Of a stretch of DNA of 64,000 nt, positions 45,661 through 57,239 are shown in pieces; position 1 is the first letter of the stretch; each line of letters opens with the position of its first letter. The notes under the pieces were generated by a model that was given only the letters and a program-made list of their open reading frames with translations, was not told where the DNA came from and ran no database searches. The DNA is from Agarophyton chilense (lineage: Eukaryota > Rhodophyta > Florideophyceae > Gracilariales > Gracilariaceae): NCBI GenBank assembly GCA_030374765.1, contig JARGXX010000016.1:868001-932000 (forward strand), in the 5' to 3' direction. The translations under genes and the position numbers were made by a program.

Positions 45661-47706
45661 TACGCCAACCGCTCGGTGATTTCCTCCTGTACGGGAGGGG
45701 TTGAGTCCGAGTTTGGTGTTTCCTCGATGGTATTGACCTGTACCGGTGTATGGGGTTGGAACCTATTTGGTGCTTGCGTTGAAGACCCACAGAGGCGTTG
45801 GTGATTCTGCATGCGAGCCTGAATAAACTGGTCTCTCATCCCTGAAGGTACGTTAGCGCAATTGTTTGCCAAATGGTCTGTCGCGAGACAGAACCAGCAA
45901 ACGAGGCCTCCAGTTTGGGGGTCTCATGTTACCATTGAGGGGGCTTCGAAACCTAGTTGGTAGGAGCAGTGGCGTAGGATGTGGGTGGAGAGTTATGGGA
46001 GCTCGCTCCCCGCATACTCTGTGAGCTCATCGCACTTGGCGGCGATTGTACCGAGTTTGGTGTACGCTTTGACGACCAATTTCATACCGTCGAAGGTTTC
46101 GAGAAACGCCCCTGGGTCGCTACCAAGTGGATAGCGATCCTTGTGGGTACTTCGATGTGCGAGTAACCCTCTGAGGTTGTGGTGTCTTCATTTCCCGAAA
46201 CCGACCTTTTCGATTTATCCTTCGAAGTTGGGGGCACGGCTGGTCTCTTTCCCAGCCGAAGGGTATCTCCAAGGCCCTGGGAGTATTGAGCCAGCCCATT
46301 GTAGTCTACCTTTCGGTTAGTAGCCAGGTAATTGCGTACCTGGGAACGGATCGCTTTGTCGACATTGTCGGCAAATAGCGACTTGAACCTAGAGGTGGTG
46401 AATACATTACCACAACCGGTTGCCAGATTCCACAGCGCGAGCGAAAACTCCGACTCTATTTGCCCAGACCTTTGAAGATAAGCGAGGACTTCCGAGTAAG
46501 CCTCTTGGACAACCTCATCGGTTTCATATGTTTCCAAAAAGAAATTGACCATTTCTGGGTTTGACTCCAACATCTCTGTATCACCCTCATCCATTGCTAA
46601 GTTATTGCCGCAGAGCCTACCCTGCAGCAAGTAGTATACTTGTCCTTTCAGGTAAAACTGAAATAGCCACATAGCAGCGCCCTCGGAAAACCATTTTGGT
46701 CACATGCAAGCTTGAACATCTGCAAGAACTCACTCACCGCAATAGAATCCGTACCTGTGAAGGTTGCGTCACCCATTTGGAAGCTGTGCTTCTTTTGGTG
46801 CTTAGTAATCTTCTGAGCAACCTCTTGCGTGTATTCAGAAGATTTGTTGATCAACCAATAGGTCCTGTAATCAACTGCTTTGGTGAACATATCGTTCAAC
46901 GGTTGGTGCACCTCCAGGTCCATTTCGGTGTCAGACTCAGAGACGGGCGACTCATTTTATCGCTTTTTACCCTTTCGGTTCTTTTTCGACGATTTCTTCA
47001 TCGATCTGTTTGGTTTCTTCTTCTTCTTACCTTTACGGTCATCATCCGACGATGGCCTCGTATCGCAGCTGGAGTCTGATGAGTCGGGGTCTGAATCATC
47101 CTCTCGATTATTTACCCTCTTCGTCCTCCGCTTCTTCCCTTTTCGGTTTCTTCGTCGCTCATCCAACGAGTCAGACGAGTCGTCCTTGGGACCACCTCCA
47201 TGGGTATCCTTTTGAACGAAACCAGTAATTGGTGGCAGATAAATTTCTTGAGGATGTACTTTCCCCAAGACCTCTTGACTCTGCCTTGGACCTTGTAGGT
47301 ACTCACTATCAGTAGGTAATTGTTTGGAATGGGTGGAACGACCCATTTGGAATCCTTGTGGTATGCGCTTTGCGATGTTCACCTGTGTAGGTCGGGATTC
47401 TGCGAATCCTTCGGAAACCCAAAGGTTCTGCATAGCGCGGTAAACATGCTCCCTTCCATCTGTAAAGAGATACTGTTTCACCATTTCAGGTATCCTGTCC
47501 GATAGCTCTTGAGCTGCTCGGTCAACCACAATACGGGAAAAATCCATCGACGTCCATTGAGGGCGGAACCATCCGGGTACCCGACTTCTCCTTAATCCAT
47601 CCTCGACCCCGAGGGTGACGAGCGCTTTCGCTCGCTCTTCGAGCTGAGGCAATAGCTTCTCCGCTGCAACCTCAATTGGTAATTCCCTATGAGGTTCCGT
47701 TGCCAT
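45661..47706 (-). pseudogene. Gypsy gag with CCHC knuckle, frame-broken
   Basis: Begins at the ATG at 47706 (MATEPHRELPIEVAAEKLLP). An internal Lys/Arg/Asp/Ser-rich linker runs to the TAA at 46957-46959. The frame resumes immediately (MDLEVHQPLNDMFTKAVDYR). After a frameshift near 46650 the capsid-like part follows (FQFYLKGQVYYLLQGRLCG ...). A CCHC zinc knuckle, VCWFCLATDHLANNC, lies at about 45860-45905. Gag would form the particle and bind the RNA. The frame breaks make this copy inactive. Confidence 0.8.
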
Positions 47707-47796
47707 AGGCGGCGGACCATGTACCTTTACGGTTTTGTCCCAAGGGTGACGGTGCAGCTCCTCGCGGTTTTACAGAATCAGTTGAGCCAATGGTCG

Positions 47797-48179
47797 TGAC
47801 CCAAGTGGTGCCTGTATTTATAAGATAAGAATGGGGGAGGTGCAATTCCCTATATGCGGTGGACTGCACTCTCCAGATCATCCGGGAGGTGCCAGCAAGG
47901 CACGGTCTCTGACCTAGTTTCAGAGACCTGGCCAGCACTGGCTACAATGCCAGATGGCCACTCCACTACTGTACTAAAAAAAATATAATTACTATTACAA
48001 TTACTAACAATCACTCAACCAGAAGGTACATGTCAACACTACACTACATGTGGCTGACAACACCTAGATGGTAGCTCACCTGGAGCGGCATGGCCGATGA
48101 TCCCTCGCATCCATCACCTACAAGGTCAGTATAGTATATTGACAACCTCAAAGGTTAGCCCTTCTGCCACTATACTACA
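47797..48179 (-). repeat. 5' LTR of the gypsy element
   Basis: 383 bp, homologous to 37575-37952. One of the six motif sites of the left copy (37658) has decayed here (ATC instead of ACC), while the others are kept. Immediately inside lies the probable primer site region (minus strand CGACCATTGGCTCAAC); the tRNA is not recognised. Confidence 0.88.
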
Positions 48180-49255
48180 ACAGAACGCGGAATCCACGAC
48201 GCATGTACCTCCAAGTTTTTCATACTGCCTTTCAAGCTTCTCGTAGACGTTCCACTACTCAGATACCTGTACATCGTACATAAAACCAAACGAATTGATC
48301 GCACACGCTATAACAGTACCATTTGGCGCAAACGCGAAGACTTTGCTAACATAGTGATCTTGTTCCCACCCAATGTAGAACATGTTCTGTATTTCAAAGT
48401 CTTCTGATTTCGGCAAAAGCAACTTAAGATCATCTGCTCCTGAAGAACCGTCCTTCAGAGTGTGATACTCTATACCAAACACCTGCTTAAAATCTTTGAC
48501 TTCCGCCTCATCCGGCATTTGCACATGCGCGTCCGCATCTGCTGCGGAGAAACGCAGCACAACCCGCCTACCGAACGGCAGAAACAAAGCACACACACTT
48601 TGTGATATACAGAAGAGCAAGCGCAAACATAAGGTCGAAATTGTATCTCTTGTTCTATGCCAGCTATGAACAAGACCTAAGCATTTTGTAGCATTCATAG
48701 AGCGCGAGCGATCCCTGCTTGAGTCCCGTTTTTGGATATGACCGTTTGAGATCTAAAAAGTTTACTGATTGTACGACGTTTTAAAGGATCGGAAAAGAGA
48801 GACGAAGGTACTATGGACAATCCCAGTTAGTTCGTGCATGGACTGGTCTGAAATAGATAGAAAGAGAAACATAAACGGGAAACAAGATGGACTTTGTAAT
48901 GACTTTCTTGTTATTCGTCTTTCTCTACGGCGTCTGTCTTTTTTGTTAAGGTTTTTACGGAAAGGACTTCGACGCTGCAACTGCCTTAGAATTAAGATGT
49001 ACAGATAAATGCTCATTGTGTTCATTTTGGACTCGTTGAAGCGATTCACAAGACGATGCTAACATTGAGTGTGTACTCTGATACCAGAATATCAGTGACC
49101 ATTTGTTTCGCGGTACGCCAACCTAATCGCCATTTTTGATTTGAGAGGGGCGGGCAATTTGAAATTCAGGAGCGACCCACTGCCGAAGCCCTCAGCTGCA
49201 CTCGAGACTCCCAAGAGCTGCCGTAGCGTTCTCTGCGGCCATCTATGTCGCAGCT
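48180..49255. other. Region between gypsy and Harbinger relics
   Basis: Apart from the hypothetical frame at 48255-48698, nothing is recognised. 48760-49060 is AT-rich with small frames on both strands and no family motif. Confidence 0.4.
48255..48698 (-). CDS. Hypothetical protein, 147 residues
   Basis: ATG at 48698 (MNATKCLGLVHSWH). It has a hydrophobic stretch (TLCLRLLFCISQSVCALFL) and then soluble-looking sequence ending FAFAPNGTVIACAINSFGFM. No family recognised. The stop lies 76 bp from the gypsy LTR, so the insertion may have removed downstream parts or its 3' UTR. Either a small real gene or a remnant. Confidence 0.3.
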   Translation of the reverse strand: MNATKCLGLVHSWHRTRDTISTLCLRLLFCISQSVCALFLPFGRRVVLRFSAADADAHVQMPDEAEVKDFKQVFGIEYHTLKDGSSGADDLKLLLPKSEDFEIQNMFYIGWEQDHYVSKVFAFAPNGTVIACAINSFGFMYDVQVSE

Positions 49256-50365
49256 ATGTGCATATTTCTTCTTCTCAGAGAGCGAAGCAAACGATCTCAC
49301 TGCTGTCATAACTCTGTTCTACCCACCAGAGCTGGCTTGCTTCATCCAGCATATGCAAAGGAACACACTCCATGGCAATTAATTGTTCACTATGGAACCG
49401 ACAACGACTTTATTATCACCAAAAACTTTACACACGACATTCTAAATCAGAAAATGTGGCATCTTTTTCAGGCCACTCGTTCTACTGCAAACTACAGTAG
49501 CCCGTTTCGGAGAACATTAAGCCCTCAGAACAAGAAACGACTCATGAGATCAGTCGATTTGCCATCGTTGGTGCTTTATTTCTTGAAGACGAGCATAGAA
49601 TCGTATCAATTATGTCCATACTTTGGATTTGTGCTATCGCCATTGGGTGAATGCCTAAACTACGATCTTTATGTTCTACTCAAAGCAACAAAGACAGAAG
49701 AAGCTGTTCTTTTCCGAGTTTGATGGTCTTCGACAGACGAACAAAAAACATCGGAATCTTTACGAGAACAAAATCCCCAGTTTGGACCCCTTCTGACAGA
49801 CGAATTTGGTATAACGCATGAAAAACGGTTAAGTCCCAGAAAAATGGAGATTTTTCCCTAAAGGATGTGTATTACGAGGTCTATACGCAACAAGAAGAAG
49901 TCCCAAACCTTATTGTGTTTAGCTTTTGGAGAGATCATACATGCTGCGATCCACTTTCCAGGGATTTTGCATGACACAAACCTGGCTCGCGTGTCCAGAT
50001 GGTACTATCCAATTCATTTGGATCGTATGACCCGCCTGGTATGGCAATTCTGGAAGGCTATGCGTTCGTAAATTATACAAACTGTATGAACGGAAAGACC
50101 GTAAGATCAAGAAAGACGAACGAAACTAACGACATTCTAGAGTCTCAAAAACTGGCTTCAGTTGGCCTTATCTTGCAGCGCACTATGCCGAGTGAACTCT
50201 AGTGCCGAATGGGGTACCAGAACTATCAAGGGTCTATTTTGGAGACTCTCGGCAAAACTGACAACAGATAAAAAGAGACAAGTTATCCTCATAGAACTTG
50301 TCGTACTTTTATTCAACTACCTTAGGCGCACAATGGGTGGTAATCAGATAGAAAAACACTCATAG
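49256..50365 (+). pseudogene. DDE_Tnp_4 / Harbinger-like transposase relic
   Basis: The N-terminal part (49256-49723) reads TPWQLIVHYGTDNDFI, then a helical stretch, YFGFVLSPLGECLNYDLYVL and TEEAVLFRV, like the region before the catalytic core in this transposase family. After several stops the core follows: IIHAAIHFPGILHDTNLA (49930-49985), matching the family's PGSWHDS-type block, then in another frame PPGMAILEGYAFVN, equivalent to PPGMAILGDSAF with the catalytic aspartate lost. The C-terminal frame at 50162-50365 has SAEWGTRTIKGLFWRL with the catalytic glutamate, and ends RTMGGNQI. Frameshifts and about ten stops make it non-functional. Confidence 0.75.
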
Positions 50366-50739
50366 CCCACCCACTTACCAGAGTGCTAGGGCCCAAACCC
50401 GACAAGCGATGTGTGAGGATACGACTGCAGCTTTGAAAGGCCAGGAAACGCGAAAAGTTGACGACATATCTTACAATTCGCCCGGTTTTGTTGTTGCGGA
50501 TTTGCGGTTGGAGGCGTCGCAGACAGCCTATTAAAAAGCTCTTACAACGCATCGTTTATGCCTGCAAGCATTTTTTTCGTGTCACTATTCTCTTTTTTAC
50601 TTTCTCTTTCAAAGCGAGTACCTCTTTCTGGAAGACGTTGGTAATTAAAAGCCTCATGATTGGAGGTTACCGGAGCATAATCACCGTGATTCCTATTGGG
50701 TTAGCGATGACTTCCATAAACATCTTTAATGTCTCAACA

Positions 50740-51243
50740 CTACTTACTGAAGAGTCTTCTGTCTTTGGACGTTTGGCATACAACATTGTAGAAGCGATAG
50801 CAGGTCATTACGTTCTCGCTCCAATTCCTGCATCTTCTGGGTCTTTTTCGTCTTGCATTCTTTCTTTCGACTCATTTCAACCGCCTTGGTCATCTTCTAC
50901 AAGTGTGGCGGCGATGTTTTTTGAATATTTCGTGCAATGTGTTTTGCACGCCTTACATCTGGTGGACAAGAGGGATCTCTAGTTGGTTTTTCATTGTTTC
51001 AAAGCTAATCAAACTTGTTCTTAAACGAGTCTTTGATCCTGAAAGGACGACGGTTTTCTTTGCTCCACGCGTTAAACATCCCTGCAACCGCAGACCACAT
51101 GTTTGTACCAATTGGTTCGATTTGTTCGATAATATGAGGAAGGCTTTTCACACCAATCTTATTGTATTTGGGGGCACCAGTTATGCCTTTTGTAGTCTTC
51201 TTTGTGGATTGCTTTTCAGACTTGACTATACTGACGTCAGCCT
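50740..51243 (-). pseudogene. SANT/Myb-like protein relic (DUF6818-like)
   Basis: Read on the minus strand: a conserved helix block (LPHIIEQIEPIGTNMWSAVA, then GMFNAWSKENRRPFRIKDSF and KNKFD), two stops, KPTRDPSCPPDVRRAKHIAR, and a charged coiled-coil tail (KKTQKMQELERERNDLLSLL). The W-spaced SANT-like block followed by KPTGDP-CP-VRRAK is a pattern seen in transposon-associated families of oomycetes and algae. The assignment to DUF6818 is from memory. In Harbinger elements the Myb-like partner helps transposase enter the nucleus and bind ends. Confidence 0.65.
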
Positions 51244-52189
51244 TTTTCGTGATAGTTTCTCTACGAAACTGGAGTATGAATTTGGAGGCTGTGTTGTAGA
51301 GGGTGGTAAAGCTTCGCTGGCGGGCTCAGTCATCACGCCGGTGTAATCTGTACACTTGTTGGAAGTCATTTTGTTTCAAGTTGTAGGCCAGAGATGGTCT
51401 GTTGGGATGAAAGGGGGGTTGCGCTTTTCTTTGATCGCACTAGTATTGGAAGAACAAGGGTTTTGGTGGGCTATTTGGCGCCAATATTTGGCGTGCTGGT
51501 ATGAATTGGCGTTTTGGAAGAGCGCCGAAAATCTGGCCGCCTGGCGTACTGTTGATTTCTGCATGCACCCAGTAATATACTGTACGAACAAAATATTTTC
51601 CTCATTGGCTTCTGATAGATCTCTCAGTGGCATACATGTTCCGATCCATAGCTTACTGTAGTGCAAACTCTGAGCAGCGCAGCAAGATTTGAAGCCTGTC
51701 GACGTCGACTGAATAAAACGTGGTGGAGCGGTGGATTTGACGTAGGCGAAGTAAAACGCGGCGGAGCTGCAGAAATGACGACAAGTTGAAGAATATTGTT
51801 GAAGAAGTGGTTGTAGAACTTTATTGGTAATTTTGATGATGATGGAAGATAGAGACGATAATTCGTCTCATTTTGGTCTTAAATACTCAACTGTAGCATA
51901 ACATAATCGTAAGCAAACCTAGCTGCTCACAATCCTATTTTAAATACCTACATTTAGAGCCGCATAATTTAAAAATGCTCTATTGCAGTCATTGTTGTAA
52001 ACTAAAATGAGTGTCTACTACTATACAACCCACGCAGTCGTAATACTTGCTTTCAGCTTTTAACGAGAGATTTCTTCTAGATATAGTTTGTATTGACATT
52101 TTTTCAAAACCATTTGTCTTAGATCGTTTTCCAAGTATCCACTGTTTAGTTCTGTGGTAACATCCCTTTATTTCATATATCTAATCTAA
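51244..52189. other. Region with clustered TTGGCG motifs, otherwise unassigned
   Basis: At 51468-51545 are five closely spaced TTGGCG, GGCGCC or GCGCC-type motifs. The rest is AT-rich without recognisable coding sequence. Confidence 0.35.
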
Positions 52190-52980
52190 AAATCGTTATA
52201 TGTCTGGTTTGTGAAAATATCAGCTGGATTGTTTTCAGACTTAACAAACCGGACATCTGAAATTTCATTTCTTTCAGAAGCTTCTCGGGAAGCAGAAATG
52301 TAAATTTATAGTTTTTTTTCGAAAGTAGACCAAGCGATTTTGATTACATCTAAAAGAAATTTAGAATATTTGAACTGGTTTAGTAGTATAATTCTTTCAA
52401 AAATATATTTCCAATCAAATTACAGATTGTAAGAGAAATAAAGCGCGTCAAAAGAAACGTGAACTCCACCACCAAGAACTGACTTTACCACGCAGCGTCT
52501 CTTATGGCTCTTTTATTGGATGATGGTGCATCTGTTGAAACTATCAGACAACAATATACGGTTGTAAAGCTGAAGTGTATTCACTTCATTAATTCCCAAC
52601 GATGAATCACTATAAGTTTGGATACATAATGATCGAAGATCTAGTTTTACAGATCTCATGATTGGTGACTGATATGCCGAATGATTTTATTCTTTTTATA
52701 TGAGACCTATTGAACATCTTTCCATTTACTTCGCAGTTTTGTTGACAAAATATATATTTCTGGAACTTTGTTGACAAGCCATGCTATCTGAGCATTCTTA
52801 GATCTGTTTTTCGAATATTCAGAAATATTTACCAACAGCTTTATTCTTTGAATAGTCCTGGCTGGATTTGTGTCATTCTTTCCATTTTCGCCCAATATTT
52901 TCATACCGCAAAACTTGAATTTTCCATTTACGCTTTCTCTTGATTCAAAGCGTTCCGATGTGCAAACTTTGAATGTCATG
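52190..52980 (-). pseudogene. Copia RNase H relic
   Basis: The minus-strand translation around 52195-52285 reads EASERNEISDVRFVKSENNP then ADIFT, which is the C-terminal signature of Copia RNase H (VRFVKSEDNLADIFTKP). Sequence up to 52980, including a 90-codon frame (52707-52979), may be other parts of the same relic. No LTR is recognisable, and the family differs from A/B, whose equivalent is YCPTGNKVADMLTKP. Confidence 0.6.
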
Positions 52981-54136
52981 ACTGAATCTTTTTCGGTGAT
53001 AGTTGAATCGTTCGTGTTTGAACCTATTAGTCTATCAAAGATTTTATCTTTCTATTCGAAAACCACAATATATCTTCTTAAAATGCTGGCATGATCGACG
53101 TCGTCGCGGAGATGATCTCATCATTGTAAGATTCCAATAACCACATTCGTCAGCTAGTCCACAAAGTGGTTTTACTAGAAGCCACGAGAGTGGTGAAAAA
53201 GGAAGGGGTGTCACCCGATGGGGCGAACATGGTGCAGGTCACGGGATCTCAGAAAAAGAAATAGAAACAACTCTAGATAAGGGCGAGAATACGAAACGCA
53301 ACAAATAACAGACTCGAAAATTAGAAGTAGTTCTTTTGAAAATGTGAGGTGGTTAAGTCTACCGGTAGTAGCGCCACTACCTCTTCGAAGACAGTGGCAA
53401 TACGCAAAAGCGGAAAATAAATAAAGCCATGAAACCCGGTGGGGGAATCTTTACAGAGAAGTACAGCGAGGTCGCCACGCCCCTATATAGTGTAGAGTAC
53501 TATGGTGAACTCCCTATCTCAATATAAATAATGCCTATAAAATATGTACTCTAACAGACCATTCTGGACGCACACGTGCACACGTCGCGCGCACGAATAT
53601 TATGTCGGGAAATGATGCTCTACTAGTAGGGGCAAGAATCATAACAACGCGCAAGTGGTAAAATGGCTGAGTCGTAGGCAACCACTCTTAGGATAATTGC
53701 ACTTAGGTTCAAAATAAGAACTGAAAAGCTTTTGGTTACTGTTGTTTGCGATCCTGTGTGCTATCGACACGTTGAAGAGAAAATGAAAGCGTCGAACTGT
53801 GGTAAACCTTGTCCACTACATTGACAAGATCGGGAAATTGTCATCTGTGGTCTTCTTATGAGAGATGAAACGTACGAGAAGATTGGGTGTGAGAAAAGAA
53901 CGTGCTTTCTAAATGAGAAGCACGTTACTAGCGCTCAAATTTCAAAGGACCGTGTACGACGTTTGGTATGCAAGGTGTTTGGAATCTTTTGGTGGCTTTC
54001 ACGTGAAGTTCTGTCCTTTTTCTCTCGGGTGATTGCAGAACGATCAATAATCTGACCTTGACCGTCCTTGGAGCACTTCTTCTTCCAATGATCGGATTCT
54101 GTGTTGGGTATAAATCTTCGCTAGGTTGCTTTACTG

Positions 54137-54679
54137 CTATGTCTTGACCAGAAATGAAAGCGTAATAGGCCACGTTATGATATCAGAATGATCAATGATA
54201 TCTTCTTCTTCGATTTCTTGAGGACAAACGCCTCGCTTCACGGGTATATACATATTTTTCTTGGCTACTTTTCTCTCAAGAACGCATATACTTTGCTGGT
54301 GTGGAGATCTTATCCCCACATCCTCACTCTCGTCATCATCACTGCCCTCATCCTCGTCACTACATTCTGCATCATCTGCACTAGACACTCCGTGACCTTC
54401 CGCAATGCCCCGGTCGTGCTGTCGATTGATTTCATTGTCAAGTTCCAGGCACGCATTATCATAGGCATCCTCCACATGAGGCTCAGTTTTGCGACGGTCC
54501 CCCCTTTCCCCAACTTCAAGATTATCATTGACACTGCCATGCATTGCGTTCGTCTGGAATTTGGTACTACACACCCTACCAGCGCTATTCGGTTCTCTTT
54601 CGTCGCGATCGCTGCTACGTGCACGTGATCTCTGAGCCTGTTCGCCATTAGGAGGCGTTTGGCATTGGAATCCCGCCAC
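54137..54679 (-). CDS. Hypothetical acidic frame
   Basis: 180 codons from a GTG, without an ATG near its start. It has a Glu/Asp/Ser cluster (DDAECSDEDEGSDDDESEDV), surrounded by charged sequence. Acidic N-terminal regions of this type occur in some transposase-derived proteins, but no catalytic domain is adjacent. Low support. Confidence 0.18.
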   Translation of the reverse strand: MAGFQCQTPPNGEQAQRSRARSSDRDEREPNSAGRVCSTKFQTNAMHGSVNDNLEVGERGDRRKTEPHVEDAYDNACLELDNEINRQHDRGIAEGHGVSSADDAECSDEDEGSDDDESEDVGIRSPHQQSICVLERKVAKKNMYIPVKRGVCPQEIEEEDIIDHSDIITWPITLSFLVKT

Positions 54680-57239
54680 AGAAGGAGACGGTTCTTCAGC
54701 TGCCTGTCGCTTCTGTCATTTGATCTCCTATGCACCCACCTTTTTGTCTGGTTGAATAGTCTCCTTCACCAATTTATTTGAAACCAAACCACTTGGAGCC
54801 ACTGTTTGAATTCGGTATATTTCAGTAAGCTTTCGCCTCAAATACTTTGAGAAGGGAATTTCACTCTTCACTGAACTGTTTGTGTAGCCAACATGTTCCA
54901 TTTCTAGAAGGTAATAGAAGCATGATAAAATTTAGTCTTTGATTTAAATCGACATCGTCGCTTATATGGGAACGCCATATTCAATAGATTTAGAGTTATG
55001 AACCAATCTCTGTTAATAAAATCGGGTTAAAAGAGCTGGTGCGGAAACATCTGTTCCGGTAGAAACCCCTGGTCGGTCGGAAGCCTTTCAGGGCCTCTTT
55101 ATTAAAGCAATCGATATCATCAAAGGGTTCTAAAGAATCAAAAGTTGGCCGAGAAGAGCTACCACTATTCGTTAAAGGGACAGTACCAGCTTTGCATTGA
55201 GCGACAGCCCAACTATTCGATCAAGCGAAAGTTGAACCCGGTTGCACAATCTCATTCTGATTCGACGCTTACAACGAAAAAGAAAAGACCGTGGGTCCAC
55301 TGAAGTGAACGACAATGTTAAAATTCACCCTGTGAAGAGTTAGGATACTTATGGAGCATGTGAAACTTTGAAAAGAAGTAAGGAATTCTCTTTTCGTCAC
55401 ATAAATGCCTGTAAATTAGAACGAATACGAGTACCAGATAACACGCGGTGCCTTTTTACCAAGTCGAGCGCCTTGAAGATATCGAGTGTGGTCTCCTGAG
55501 ATATGTGAAATGTAAACGCTGAAAAGATTTGAGTCCCAGCAGAATGGGGTGGAGACGCTATAGGAAGAGGAACCTGTCGAGCGCCTCAAGAAGCTCTTAC
55601 AATTTCTCACCGCGCTCAAGTAATTTTTTTTCTGCATGAAACGAAGTGCACGGACGAATTGAAAACGTCCTTGAATTTAAAATAAATTTCGAAGCTTCAG
55701 TTTAAAGTATAACGAATACAGTCTTCCAAAATATTTCCAAGTTTATAGAACTATCTTTACATGCACAATGTTTGATTGGTCTTCTGAAAGTCTAAGGTGA
55801 GGTTTCCTTGCTCAAATCCTGTCACATCGATAAAAAATGGGAATGGGATGAAAAAGATACTGCCGGGAAATCTAGACGTAGGGAAATTCTTCCCTGAATG
55901 AAACAGATCAGCGTTCTGGTAAGGCTTTCCCTCCTGTCGAGGAACCTTCACATGGGAAGGCTCAGAAGAGACTCTATAGAGCTTGAAATGTTGACCAGAA
56001 CGATGTCGATGCATGAGGCTCAGATGGAATTGAAAAAAGGTTCCAAGAGAAATACCAAGCGTTTGAAGGAGAATTTGATTGATTTTTAGGTCAATATAGT
56101 GGTTTGGTACACGTTCATAATGATACTCCTTCTATTTCACACTTTTGCTCCCAATATTTAGAGAAAAGAGCTCCAGGTTAAGGGACTGATAGAGTCGTAC
56201 CTGTTGATGAACAAAGCAAGATTGAGTCATCAAACATGGAATTCAACTAGACAATCAACGTCAGCAACTCTTCCTTTCTTGTCTCCTATGGCTACGTTAG
56301 GTTTCCATCACCATAACTTCTTCTGCATAGCTTTGATGCAAAAAAACCTGAGAAGCAAACAGAGTATGGCCAGTTTGCCGTTTTCTTGGAAAACGTGGAA
56401 ATTTCCAGTTTGTCACAAAGAGAAAGAGAGAAACGAATGAAAGTATCCCCAATAAGCTCCACTTATTCATACAGAGCACTCATAGCGTATGCCGGGCAAA
56501 AGTATCACATTGACATGTAATCGTGCTGAGAATGTGCATTTGAAACTGAGAAATGAGCAAAGGCGGGCTGTGAGACAATTTGCTCGGGCAAATTTTTCGA
56601 GAAAAAGGGAAAAGTTCTTATGGCATCCATGAAAAAGTTCAAAAATGCTACCGTCATCCATTGTATTTAAGCTGTCAAATACAAAAATATCGAATCGCAT
56701 GATGAGCGCTCCAGTATTTCTTCATATCAAACAAGGCAGAAGTATTACATCGCATCCCACATCCTTCCAAAGACCTCATCGTACTCTGGTTTTTCAACTG
56801 AAACCGAACGAGAAAGTGATTTCTTCCATCTTTATTACGAAATCGTTCCCAAGATTTTAGTGGTTGTTCTAGATTTCGAGTGGTTGAAAGTGACAGCTGT
56901 CTTTGTAGATGTTAATTGCCAGTGTGATGTGGTTGAAAATAAGTGCTTTCAGCTTTTCTTCAAATAACGACAGAGCACGCCAGCTGCACTCAAAGAGCTA
57001 TTTGATTCCTTGATCTTGATGGTCACAGTTATGAAGTCGATCCAATTTGGGTGGACAGTGAGGCTTCTGAAATATCGTCATCGCATGGTCTCAGAAGAAA
57101 ACGGTCATGATTTCCGTCAAAAGCACTTTGGGATAAATCATGGAATAATGTTTCCTTGTATACTACTTTAGTCGAATGATTTAGTGAGCTCCAAGGAATC
57201 GGGTCGAAAAGCCACAAAATAAAAGGATTATACTCGAAG

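Larger units (their letters stand above)
37575..48179 (-). mobile_element. Ty3/gypsy retrotransposon with antisense ORF and dispersed motif
   Basis: A 10.6-kb minus-strand element with gag, CCHC knuckle, protease, RT, RNase H, integrase and a chromodomain-like C-terminus (47706 down to 41367). It has LTRs at both ends and a polypurine tract beside the left LTR. RT and RNase H before integrase is the Ty3/gypsy order. Stops in gag (46957) and RT (44155) and frameshifts near 46650 and 43835 show it is no longer autonomous. A 3.2-kb block between integrase and the 3' LTR carries a long antisense frame. ACC-N4-6-GGT sites occur across the entire element. The flanking bases do not show a clear target duplication. 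Confidence 0.9.
49256..51243. mobile_element. Decayed PIF/Harbinger-type DNA transposon
   Basis: A DDE transposase relic (plus strand) and a SANT/Myb-like relic (minus strand) face each other, the two-gene composition of PIF/Harbinger elements. Stops and frameshifts occur in both. Terminal inverted repeats and the short target duplication were not identified, so the outer limits are those of the coding relics. Confidence 0.65.

Noticed and set aside
49256-49723. Possible ATG5 (PWQLIVHY resembles the PWNITVHF of ATG5)
   Set aside because: The resemblance is limited to a few residues. The rest, with the downstream DDE blocks, fits a Harbinger-like transposase N-terminus.
53640-53710. tRNA-like sequence (tggctgagtc ... 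aggttcaaaa)
   Set aside because: No acceptor stem or cloverleaf can be formed, and the B-box match is incomplete.
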